From the NCBI GenBank assembly GCA_031264205.1, contig JAISEH010000133.1, forward strand, positions 1-5,745: 5,745 bases of DNA, in the 5' to 3' direction. The DNA comes from Candidatus Margulisiibacteriota bacterium. GTDB taxonomy: Bacteria; Margulisbacteria; Termititenacia; Termititenacales; Termititenacaceae. Positions 1 to 5,669 of the stretch are shown one piece after another (the stretch's first letter is position 1; every line of letters begins with the position of its first letter). The notes beneath the pieces are model-generated. The model saw nothing but the letters and a program-made list of their open reading frames with translations, did not search any database and had not been told where the DNA came from. The translations under genes and the position numbers were made by a program.

Positions 1-481
1 GATTATGGATTTTGCTTTCTTAGGCGGTAGCATGGGTTCGGTGCTGGGCGAAAAATTTGTCCGCGCGGTGGAAAAAGCTCTGGAAGAAAAATTACCACTG
101 GTCGTTTTCACAGCGTCCGGCGGCGCGCGTATGCAGGAAGGGCTGGCTTCACTGATGCAGATGGCTAAAACCGCCGCGGCGGTGGCGAAACTAAACGCGG
201 CGCGCCTGCCATATATTGTAGTGCTTACCGATCCGACCACCGGCGGCACGACAGCCAGTTTTGCCATGCTGGGCGATATTCACGTCGCGGAAAAAGGCGC
301 GCTAATCGGTTTTGCCGGACCGCGCGTGATCGAGCAGACTATCCGGCAAAAGCTGCCGCGCGATTTTCAGCGAGCCGAGTATCTGGAAGAACACGGTTTC
401 CTCGACGCCGTGCTGCCGCGGCCGGAATTAAAAGATTATCTGGCCCGCGTGTTGAAACATTTTGTCAGACAGGAAGCGTAA
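1..481 (+). CDS. accD: Acetyl-CoA carboxylase carboxyltransferase subunit beta, C-terminal part (5' end outside window)
   Basis: AccD pairs with AccA to form the carboxyltransferase of acetyl-CoA carboxylase. It moves CO2 from carboxybiotin on BCCP to acetyl-CoA, giving malonyl-CoA for fatty acid synthesis in the cytoplasm. The reading frame is open through the left edge (codon ATT at 2-4), so the ATG at 5 is an internal Met and not the start. About 158 residues remain. Counting from that Met, GGSMGSV (7-13), the oxyanion-type Gly motif SGGARMQEG (38-46), LTDPTTGG (74-81), SFAMLGD (85-91) and GFAGPRVIEQT (102-112) all match the crotonase-fold half of AccD. The N-terminal Cys4 zinc ribbon expected of the family lies outside the window. 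The C-terminus is short, without the long tail seen in E. coli. The stop is 1 nt before the accA start, so the two are co-transcribed and probably coupled, which suits a complex needing equal amounts of both subunits. Confidence 0.97.
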   Translation, partial: IMDFAFLGGSMGSVLGEKFVRAVEKALEEKLPLVVFTASGGARMQEGLASLMQMAKTAAAVAKLNAARLPYIVVLTDPTTGGTTASFAMLGDIHVAEKGALIGFAGPRVIEQTIRQKLPRDFQRAEYLEEHGFLDAVLPRPELKDYLARVLKHFVRQEA

Positions 482-482
482 C

Positions 483-1457
483 ATGGCGGAAAATACCAGC
501 GAAAAGAAAAAAATACTTCTGGATTTTGAAAAACCAGTGGCGGAGATTTACGACGCGATCGCCGAACTGGAGGCTATGTCCAAAGCGCAGAACATCAATG
601 TGGACAAAGAAATTACCGCGCTGAAAAAGCGCGCCGCGGAAAAAGCCAAAGAGATTTTTGCTAATTTAACGCCGCTCAATATTGTGCAGGTTTCCCGCCA
701 TCAGCTGCGCCCGAACACGCTGGACTATATCCGGCTGCTTTTTACGGATTTTGTTGAGCAAAAAGGCGATCGGCTTTTTGGCGACGATCCGGCGATAGTC
801 GGCGGCATCGCTTTTTATCAGGGGCAAAATGTGGCTGTGCTCGGCCAGCAAAAAGGCCGCGACACCAAAGAAAATATTTACCGCAATTTTGGTATGCCGC
901 AGCCGGAAGGCTACCGCAAGGCGCTGCGCATCATGCGCACGGCGGAGAAATTCAATTTTCCGCTCATTACTTTTGTCGACACACCGGGCGCTTTTCCCGG
1001 GCTGGGCGCGGAGGAACGCGGTCAGGCCGAGGCCATCGCGCGCAATCTGCTGGAAATGTCCAAATTGAAAGTGCCGGTCTTGGCGATAATCACCGGCGAG
1101 GGCGGCAGCGGCGGTGCGCTGGGCATCGCTGTGGCTAATCAGATCCTGATGCTGGAGTATGCTACTTATTCTGTCATCTCGCCCGAGGCCTGCGGCTCAA
1201 TACTCTGGCGTGACCCGGCGCAGGCGGAAGCCGCGGCTAAGGCTTTGAAAATCACCGCGCCGGACCTGCTGAAATTAAAACTCATCGACGGGATCATTCC
1301 CGAGCCACAGGGCGGAGCGCACAATGATCATGAGGCGGCCGCGCAAAATATCGGTCAGGCAATCACCGCCTTTTTGCAAAATTATTCCGGCCGGCCTGCT
1401 GACGAAATCACTGCCGAACGCTATAATAAATTTAGAGACATGGGGTTTTTTAAATAG
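483..1457 (+). CDS. accA: Acetyl-CoA carboxylase carboxyltransferase subunit alpha
   Basis: This is the alpha partner of AccD in the carboxyltransferase that makes malonyl-CoA. The 324 residues agree with the usual 315-325. Family landmarks in order are: an N-terminal helical segment opening with LLDFEKPVAE (12-21), RHQLRP (72-77), GDRLFGDD (95-102), GQQKGRDTKENIYRNFGMP (121-139), TFVDTPGAFPGLGAEERGQ (163-181), the Gly-rich oxyanion segment GEGGSGGALG (205-214), SVISPEACGSILW (230-242) and LIDGIIPEPQGGAH (268-281). All are intact, so the enzyme should be active. I chose the ATG at 483 over an in-frame TTG at 462. It has AGGAAG (471-476) at good spacing, and the TTG would place seven non-family residues in front and overlap accD. 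A 16-bp gap without a visible terminator separates the stop from the downstream tRNA gene, so read-through into the tRNA is possible. Confidence 0.98.
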   Translation: MAENTSEKKKILLDFEKPVAEIYDAIAELEAMSKAQNINVDKEITALKKRAAEKAKEIFANLTPLNIVQVSRHQLRPNTLDYIRLLFTDFVEQKGDRLFGDDPAIVGGIAFYQGQNVAVLGQQKGRDTKENIYRNFGMPQPEGYRKALRIMRTAEKFNFPLITFVDTPGAFPGLGAEERGQAEAIARNLLEMSKLKVPVLAIITGEGGSGGALGIAVANQILMLEYATYSVISPEACGSILWRDPAQAEAAAKALKITAPDLLKLKLIDGIIPEPQGGAHNDHEAAAQNIGQAITAFLQNYSGRPADEITAERYNKFRDMGFFK

Positions 1458-1473
1458 AAATATCTTTTATTTA

Positions 1474-1558
1474 GCCGAAGTGGCGGAATTGGCAGACGCG
1501 CACGACTCAAAATCGTGAACTCCTTGCGGGTATGTGGGTTCAAGTCCCACCTTCGGCA
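1474..1558 (+). tRNA. tRNA-Leu, anticodon CAA
   Basis: The acceptor strands GCCGAAG (1474-1480) and CTTCGGC (1551-1557) pair perfectly, with A1558 as discriminator. The anticodon stem CACGA/TCGTG (1501-1505/1513-1517) holds a 7-nt loop with anticodon CAA at 1508-1510, which reads the Leu codon UUG. The long variable arm (1518-1533) folds as a short helix (ACTC/GGGT), as expected for a class II tRNA. The T arm is GTGGG-TTCAAGT-CCCAC (1534-1550). The D-arm region (GGCGGAATTGGCAGACGCG) carries the usual GG. The 3' CCA is not encoded (ACT follows), so CCA must be added enzymatically. I see no separate strong promoter in the 16 bp after accA. Confidence 0.97.
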
Positions 1559-1595
1559 CTACAAAAATAATCCACGTGCCTGAAATCCGTGAATT

Positions 1596-1604
1596 TGTTA
1601 TAAT
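1596..1604 (+). promoter_or_regulatory. Extended -10 promoter giving a probably leaderless transcript of the Fur-family gene
   Basis: TGTTATAAT is a perfect extended -10 element (TGn plus TATAAT at 1599-1604). The ATG of the next gene begins 7 nt after the last base of the hexamer, which is where transcription normally starts. No clear -35 hexamer is visible, as often happens with extended -10 promoters. No Shine-Dalgarno sequence lies before the ATG. A 9-bp direct repeat AATAATCCA (1566-1574 and 1602-1610) flanks the promoter; its role is unknown. Confidence 0.72.
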
Positions 1605-1610
1605 AATCCA

Positions 1611-2048
1611 ATGCAAGAAGAAGCCAAAATCCTAGCGGACTATATCGCCAAAAACGCGCTGCGCAATACGCATCAGCGTTTTGATGTGCTGGATGTTTTT
1701 ATCAGCAGCGAAGGGCATTTTTCGATCGAAGAACTCCATGATCTGGTGAAAAAAAAACACCCTAACGTCAGCTACTCGTCGACTTTCCGCGCTATGCAGG
1801 TGATCGAGCAGGCCGGATTGGCCGCGCGCATCAGTGGCGCGGACGGCGTGTTCCGTTTTGAGCATCTCTACAAACATCAGGATCACGCGCATCTGGTCTG
1901 TGTCAAATGCGGGCGGATCATTGAATACGACAACAGCGAGATCATCAAGCTGCAAAAAAAGATCGCCACACAGCATAAATTTCAGCCGCTGCGTTTCGGC
2001 GCCAAGGTACGCGGTCTTTGCCAGAAATGCCAGAAAAAGAACGCTTAA
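1611..2048 (+). CDS. Fur-family metal-dependent transcriptional regulator
   Basis: The product has 145 residues, normal for Fur/Zur/PerR proteins. These are dimeric winged-helix repressors that bind DNA when loaded with metal. The N-terminal domain spans about 1-84 and the dimerisation/metal domain about 85-145. The structural Zn site is complete: C97/C100 (CVKC) and C137/C140 (CQKC). By alignment from memory with E. coli Fur and B. subtilis PerR, the regulatory site is also complete: H36, E84, H92, H94 and E105. Glu rather than Asp at 84 and 105 favours a Fur or Zur type over a peroxide sensor like PerR. Two departures stand out. The recognition helix reads SSTFR (56-60) where most members have ATVYR, so the DNA-contacting Tyr is Phe59. 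The third metal-site His found eight residues before the last CxxC is Phe129. The metal cannot be assigned from sequence. The ATG at 1611 fits the family N-terminus and sits at the predicted transcription start. No metal transporter is adjacent. Confidence 0.92.
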   Translation: MQEEAKILADYIAKNALRNTHQRFDVLDVFISSEGHFSIEELHDLVKKKHPNVSYSSTFRAMQVIEQAGLAARISGADGVFRFEHLYKHQDHAHLVCVKCGRIIEYDNSEIIKLQKKIATQHKFQPLRFGAKVRGLCQKCQKKNA

Positions 2049-2119
2049 ACTTTTACAGAATTATCCACTGATACATACTTTATTTTCACTGTGTTTTTAT
2101 GTCCCACTTTCGCTCGACA

Positions 2120-2235
2120 ACCCCACCAGTCTGCCGCTTACGCGACAGCCAGCCTCCCCTTGGTAAGGGGAGGCGGATAAAAATTTGCTGTAAGCAAATT
2201 TTTAGCAGTGGGGTGTTTCGCCTGTAGGCGAAACA
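2120..2235. repeat. Composite hairpin element (REP/MITE-like)
   Basis: Four hairpins lie almost end to end: CTGCCGC/GCGACAG (2131-2137/2142-2148, one mismatch); GCCTCCCCTT/AAGGGGAGGC (2152-2161/2165-2174, perfect 10 bp); a perfect 12-bp AT-rich stem (2178-2189/2193-2204, loop GTA); and TGTTTCGCC/GGCGAAACA (2214-2222/2227-2235). The first three are enclosed by the outer inverted repeat ACCCCAC/GTGGGGT (2120-2126/2208-2214). No ORF is associated. This packing is typical of small dispersed non-coding repeats. Whether other copies exist cannot be seen in this window. The 2178-2204 stem ends in five T on the + strand, so the element may also end transcription from the Fur-family gene, although that stem is GC-poor. 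Confidence 0.75.
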
Positions 2236-2295
2236 GTAAGAAACAGATAAAACCTAGTATTTGATCTGTCAAAATGGTAAGCACCAAGAACCCTA

Positions 2296-2322
2296 TTGAC
2301 ATTTAATTTCAATTCCTATAAT
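2296..2322 (+). promoter_or_regulatory. Sigma70-type promoter of the four-gene operon
   Basis: A perfect TTGACA (2296-2301) and a perfect TATAAT (2317-2322) are separated by 15 bp, shorter than the ideal 17. Using TAATAT (2319-2324) as -10 would give 17 bp. Transcription would start near 2329, leaving a leader of about 127 nt before the ATG at 2456. The sequence from the -10 onward (ATTTGTcTTGTAATTG) closely matches the promoter at 5630-5658, which argues that both are real and related. Confidence 0.72.
2300..2314. promoter_or_regulatory. Operator-like site between -35 and -10
   Basis: CATTTAATTTCAATT matches the perfect palindrome at 5670-5684 (AATTGAATTTCAATT) at 13 of 15 positions and shares the 10-mer AATTTCAATT exactly. 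It lies within the promoter, where a bound repressor would block RNA polymerase. A weaker match (11 of 15) starts at 2334, the position just after the start site where the 5670 palindrome lies in the other promoter. The repressor is unknown. Confidence 0.4.
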
Positions 2323-2328
2323 ATTTGT

Positions 2329-2455
2329 CTTGTAATTGCAATGCTATTGCAGTAGTTGCAAATAAAGGATGTGGTGGCTATGTAAATGTAATGTAGTTAT
2401 GCGAGAAATGGCAAAGAGTAAATTAATAATATAAATTAAATAAAAGGAGTTAGTT
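2329..2455 (+). other. Leader of the unknown operon with hairpin, TTGCA repeats and a start-stop ATG-TAA
   Basis: The predicted 5' leader has TTGCA three times (2336-2340, 2347-2351, 2356-2360). The first two form a stem, ATTGCAAT/ATTGCAGT (2335-2342/2346-2353, one T-G pair). After AAAGG and GGTGG, an ATG at 2380 is followed at once by TAA, and ATG-TAA then repeats at 2386-2391. The 2380 ATG lies at almost the same distance from its -10 as the real start at 5717 does from its own. The rest of the leader is very AT-rich and ends in AAGGAG (2444-2449), the ribosome site for the ATG at 2456. I recognise no known riboswitch. Confidence 0.5.
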
Positions 2456-3409
2456 ATGTCAGAATATATACCAAACGAAACAAATATCCCAAATTTAATA
2501 TTTAATAGAAGTAATCCTGGGATGGATAAATCTATTATTATCGAAAATCCACAATTGGAGTTGAGTTTATTACAAGAACTGGCTGCGCTGGATGGAAACT
2601 CACAAAAAGTTAGCCTTGAAGATTATAGCGCCAATGTACCAAAGGCTCAGGAGTTGATAAATCGCCTACAAGGGACCGCTCTTTACTGGAATGACAATTG
2701 CCCTTGGCATGAGAGCATAATCACGTTTTACGATATGAATCATGCTCGTAATGCTATGGAAAGGATTCGCAGCGCAATAGGCGACACTGCTTTTGCGAAC
2801 AGTAAAATCGTTTTTGAAGAATTGTTTCTCGGTATGGATTTTCGTACTGTGCCGGAACTTAAAGCACTGATTGAAAATCTTGCGACCAATGAGCCGCCAC
2901 ATCATATAATTGTCCGTACCTATCCTATTCCTAAGAATGGTTCGGTCTCAGTCCGCTCATCCTTGAGTTCGTTGCCCAAGCGTGCACAAGAAATAATTCT
3001 CAACTTACAGTACTATAACGACGCTAATACGTTGATCAGCTGGGTGATTAAGAATCCGGACAAGGAATTGCGCCTTTTGCGTGAAATTGCCGCTCTGGAT
3101 AGAGACGAGGCAAGTATTTCTGACGCCGATATGCGCCACAGTCTTTATCAGCAAAAATTGAGCCAGCTAGAGGGTCATCGTCTCTACACCAACGATCCAG
3201 GCACGGATGCCACGCGGGCTGATTTGAACGGAGCTTATACTGCGCTGAAATCTCTAAATGTACGGTATGATTTGGCCAGCTCTGATGTTTTGTTTACTGA
3301 AAAATTCACGGTAGAGGAAGAAGGAGCCCGCCGTGTGATAGACGGCGCGCACATAATTCTCAATGAAGAAGCAGGTTATGCAAGGGTAAGAAATTTTGTA
3401 CAGGATTAG
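2456..3409 (+). CDS. Unknown protein with two tandem copies of one domain
   Basis: I do not recognise this 317-residue protein. It has no signal peptide or membrane segment and is probably cytoplasmic. It contains an internal duplication. NPQLELSLLQELAALD (31-46) aligns with NPDKELRLLREIAALD (200-215); LQGTALYWND (71-80) aligns with LEGHRLYTND (238-247); and KIVFEELF (117-124) aligns with DVLFTEKF (277-284). Each copy is therefore about 120-150 residues, copy 1 near 13-155 and copy 2 near 182-317, with a short Ser-rich link at about 163-172. The copies have diverged a good deal, so the duplication is old and both are presumably under selection. AAGGAG lies 6 nt before the ATG, and the promoter and leader upstream are clear, so this is the first gene of the operon. 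The next gene follows after 10 bp, and its ribosome site abuts this stop codon. Confidence 0.88.
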   Translation: MSEYIPNETNIPNLIFNRSNPGMDKSIIIENPQLELSLLQELAALDGNSQKVSLEDYSANVPKAQELINRLQGTALYWNDNCPWHESIITFYDMNHARNAMERIRSAIGDTAFANSKIVFEELFLGMDFRTVPELKALIENLATNEPPHHIIVRTYPIPKNGSVSVRSSLSSLPKRAQEIILNLQYYNDANTLISWVIKNPDKELRLLREIAALDRDEASISDADMRHSLYQQKLSQLEGHRLYTNDPGTDATRADLNGAYTALKSLNVRYDLASSDVLFTEKFTVEEEGARRVIDGAHIILNEEAGYARVRNFVQD

Positions 3410-3419
3410 GTGGAGAAAA

Positions 3420-3848
3420 ATGAGCGTGGAAATAAAGGAAAACACAGAAAATCAAAATGGTTTAAGCCGGATAATTGAGCAGCTAAAAGAGCAGCTCAAA
3501 AATCTGGAAGCCGTGCGTAAAAATGACAAGCTGTGGAAAAAAATTGATCATATCAATTTACAGGTGGAACAGACCAAAGAGATTAATACTAAATACAATC
3601 AATTGTTGACTAAGAATCCTAATAGTTTTGAGACTGTGTATCATGCCATAGCGATACTTTCCAAAAATACGGATATTTTTAATGACAAAGTTGAAATTAT
3701 GGAAACTTTCATTGATGAAATGGACAAAAAGACAATTATTTTGCGCGATATTATGTTGAAAATGCTGGCTATTATCGAGAAAATGCCACTGTACATTAAC
3801 AGTATCAAGCAAAATAAGGGTATTGTCCGTCAGGAGCCGGTACAATGA
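3420..3848 (+). CDS. Unknown small helical/coiled-coil protein
   Basis: The product has 142 residues, is rich in Lys, Glu, Ile, Asn and Gln, and has no signal peptide or membrane span. Residues about 15-62 show a heptad-like spacing of Leu/Ile (LSRIIEQLKEQLKNLE and on), typical of a coiled coil. A second long helical stretch runs from about 72 to 128 with many Met and Ile. There is only one Pro in the first 120 residues (P67, in TKNPNS), which probably marks a turn between the two helices. Such a helical hairpin suits an oligomeric or chaperone-like partner, but this is inference. I chose the ATG at 3420 over the in-frame TTG at 3396 because AGGTGGA sits just upstream (from 3409) and the TTG lies inside the previous gene. 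The stop overlaps the next start as ATGA. Confidence 0.85.
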   Translation: MSVEIKENTENQNGLSRIIEQLKEQLKNLEAVRKNDKLWKKIDHINLQVEQTKEINTKYNQLLTKNPNSFETVYHAIAILSKNTDIFNDKVEIMETFIDEMDKKTIILRDIMLKMLAIIEKMPLYINSIKQNKGIVRQEPVQ

Positions 3849-3973
3849 ATGATCAAATACTAACACTTGCCAAAAAGCAATTGTGTGTAAAAGAAGAGGC
3901 GTTTAAAGATTTGTATAGTTATATAATTCACGCGGCCGGTAATTATGCGGCGGCACAGAGGGGGAAAATATGA
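3845..3973 (+). CDS. Small unknown protein (42 residues) between two ATGA overlaps
   Basis: This short gene begins at an ATG that overlaps the upstream stop (ATGA at 3845-3848). It ends in a TGA that overlaps the next start (ATGA at 3970-3973). AGGAG (3832-3836) lies 8 nt before its ATG, a good ribosome site. The product starts MNDQILTLAKKQLCVKEEAF, continues with an aromatic segment (YSYIIHAAGNY, 24-34) and ends in a basic tail. It looks like one helix, has a single Cys (C14) and no clear membrane span. It fills the gap between its neighbours exactly, and both coupling sites are intact, so translation is likely. I recognise no family. The alternative is a pure translational relay whose peptide does not matter. 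Confidence 0.72.
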   Translation: MNDQILTLAKKQLCVKEEAFKDLYSYIIHAAGNYAAAQRGKI

Positions 3974-5538
3974 GTAGTATAGGAGCTAAGTTTAGCACGT
4001 TGGATGCAACAGTTCAGACACGGCAGGTTCAGGCGCAAAGTGATATTAAACCGCAAACTCAAGTCCCCGTAATAGCTCAACCAGCTGCTGCTACTGGGAC
4101 TCAAGCGGTAAACGCAAACGGACATCCGATTGGATGCCAATGTCCGCCGTGTATGGGATTGGAAATGATAGAGGTTGATACCCCTGTTTTGGCAAAATCT
4201 AGTAACAAACAATCTGCTTCTCCTAGTTTTGCCGCATTTAATCAGAATGTTGAACTGGGGAGCGCAAATCGCTCTGATAATAGTAATGCTAACCCCGTCC
4301 GGGCGGACAACCGAGCTCCATCAATAACAACGCCGGGTTCAGTGCATGTCAGCTCGGCCAAGCCGGCCAGTGTGTCGGTTGCTGTAGTGAATGCCAGTCC
4401 GGTTACGCAGGCGCAAAGTGGTGATCGCGCGGTTTCTATGCGCACAGTGGACAACAGTGGTGTTCGTGCCGAGCTTTCGCTCAATCCAGCCCGACAAAAT
4501 GTGCAGACGCAGAACAACACAGCCTTTGCCCGTAACACGCCTGCCGGTGGTCAAGAGAGTAAAACAACCGTTGCGCAGGCGCGTTCCGAGATATCAGCTG
4601 CGACGGCGCAAAAACAAAGTTTAGCTTCAAGAGTTTCAAGTTCTACTTCTACAACTATCAGTGTTAGATCGGAAACCGTAACTGTCAGTGCTAGATCAGA
4701 AACAGTCCAAACTGCCCACACTTCCGTTTTAGATGCCGCGTCACATTCCAGTAGTGCTAATACTGCCCGTGTTGCTGTTGCCTCAAATGCTACCGTAAGC
4801 GCCGGTTCGGCAGTTTTTGCGTCGGTGCCTTCCGGACCAATGTCTGCCGCCACGACGGCGTCCGCTTCGGCTGGTACGTTAGCGGCCAGTTTAGTTAATA
4901 GCGCCGCCACAGGGGGAATGTCGGCGCAGATCTTACGGGTTGTAAATAGTCCGGTTTTGAACAACATGGTTAATACGGTGTTTCCTGGCAGTGTCAAAAA
5001 TGATCAGCCGGCAGGAGGCGTTTTGACGATGGGTAATAATGTTATGGCTGGCGAAAAGGTTATGCTCAAACCTATACAGATTAATCTGGCCTTTGCCAAT
5101 TTAAGTACAGATAAAACTACGCTCACCGGCAAAAACGGCGAGAAAATGGTTTTTGGAGATATTAAAGATGCAGGGCAGTTGGCGGCTGCTAAAGCTGGCA
5201 AATCCGGTGGTGTGTTAACTTTTGGCGATATTGGCGCAAAGGCAAACAAAGCCCAGAGCCAACCGATAATTTCTTTTGCGGAATTGAGCCGTATCGCTCA
5301 CGAGCGCGATATCCAAAAAGAAAATTTGAGCAAATTGATCAATATGTTGTTTGGAAAAATTATACATAAAGAAGAGCAAGACGAAGATCTGGAAGGCATG
5401 TACGGAGTTTGGCGCGATTATCTGGAACGCCAGCGCGAGCAAAAAGACCGGCGTGAGCAGGAAGAACGTCGCAAGAAAAAACAAAAACAAGACGCAGAGC
5501 TTCAAGAAGAAGAGCTAGAAGCAGTGTTGGCTGTTTAG
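3970..5538 (+). CDS. Unknown large low-complexity protein with N-terminal Cys cluster and charged C-terminal helix
   Basis: The product has 522 residues and three zones. Residues 1-70 contain GHPIGCQCPPCMG (51-63), where H52, C56, C58 and C61 could bind a metal such as zinc. Residues about 71-345 are rich in Ser, Ala, Thr, Val and Asn, almost without aromatic residues, and probably disordered; they include a short tandem repeat, SVRSETVTV/SARSETVQT (231-248). Residues about 346-430 repeat short motifs (GGVLTMGNN, KMVFGDI, GGVLTFGDI). From about 434 a helical region leads into an extremely charged tail of Arg, Lys, Glu and Gln (485-517), like a coiled coil or single alpha-helix. There is no classical signal peptide. 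AGAGGGGG lies 5 nt before the ATG, which overlaps the small upstream gene. The composition is reminiscent of secreted or scaffold proteins such as flagellar hook-length regulators, but I see no domain that proves it. No convincing terminator follows. Confidence 0.87.
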   Translation: MSSIGAKFSTLDATVQTRQVQAQSDIKPQTQVPVIAQPAAATGTQAVNANGHPIGCQCPPCMGLEMIEVDTPVLAKSSNKQSASPSFAAFNQNVELGSANRSDNSNANPVRADNRAPSITTPGSVHVSSAKPASVSVAVVNASPVTQAQSGDRAVSMRTVDNSGVRAELSLNPARQNVQTQNNTAFARNTPAGGQESKTTVAQARSEISAATAQKQSLASRVSSSTSTTISVRSETVTVSARSETVQTAHTSVLDAASHSSSANTARVAVASNATVSAGSAVFASVPSGPMSAATTASASAGTLAASLVNSAATGGMSAQILRVVNSPVLNNMVNTVFPGSVKNDQPAGGVLTMGNNVMAGEKVMLKPIQINLAFANLSTDKTTLTGKNGEKMVFGDIKDAGQLAAAKAGKSGGVLTFGDIGAKANKAQSQPIISFAELSRIAHERDIQKENLSKLINMLFGKIIHKEEQDEDLEGMYGVWRDYLERQREQKDRREQEERRKKKQKQDAELQEEELEAVLAV

Positions 5539-5629
5539 AAAGATAACGGGCTATGTGGGTAAGCTTTGTTTCCCTTAAAGAAAATTTAACGCAGAACTTT
5601 CAAGGCCAATGGAATGCGGTGTAAGGATA

Positions 5630-5658
5630 TTGACACTTGTTGATGTTTGTTGTATAAA
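5630..5658 (+). promoter_or_regulatory. Sigma70-type promoter of the next gene
   Basis: A perfect TTGACA (5630-5635) is followed after 17 bp by TATAAA (5653-5658), a near-ideal promoter. Transcription would start near 5665, giving a leader of about 52 nt before the ATG at 5717. From the -10 on it resembles the promoter at 2296-2322: both have ATTTGT then TGTAATTG, with the G of AATTG at the same distance from the -10. The 90 bp before it (5539-5629) shows nothing recognisable. Confidence 0.82.
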
Positions 5659-5669
5659 CTATTTGTTGT

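Noticed and set aside
462..482. Upstream TTG start for accA
   Set aside because: It adds seven residues foreign to AccA and overlaps accD, while the ATG at 483 has a proper ribosome site.
1566..1610. Direct repeat AATAATCCA as a regulator binding pair
   Set aside because: Nine AT-rich bases and no symmetry; mentioned with the promoter but not strong enough as a site.
1632..1976. Long reverse-strand open frame across the Fur-family gene
   Set aside because: It is antisense to a clear family member, has no ribosome site or family resemblance, and is a shadow of codon bias.
1544..2112. GTCCCACcTTCG at the tRNA-Leu 3' end recurs as GTCCCACtTTCG at 2101-2112, like attL/attR of an element in a tRNA
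   Set aside because: An 11/12 match is expected by chance in a window this size. Only the regulator gene lies between, with no integrase.
2335..2361. CRISPR-like repeats
   Set aside because: The repeat unit is only five bases and the spacers are 4-6 bases long.
3396..3419. Upstream TTG start for the coiled-coil gene
   Set aside because: It lies inside the previous gene and would place the clear AGGTGGA site within the coding region.
4551..4997. Reverse-strand open frame within the 522-residue gene
   Set aside because: Its composition mirrors the Ser/Ala/Thr-rich forward frame; no promoter or ribosome site.
5539..5600. Terminator after the operon (GGGTAA...TTTCCC)
   Set aside because: The stem is short with a mismatch and is not followed by a T run.
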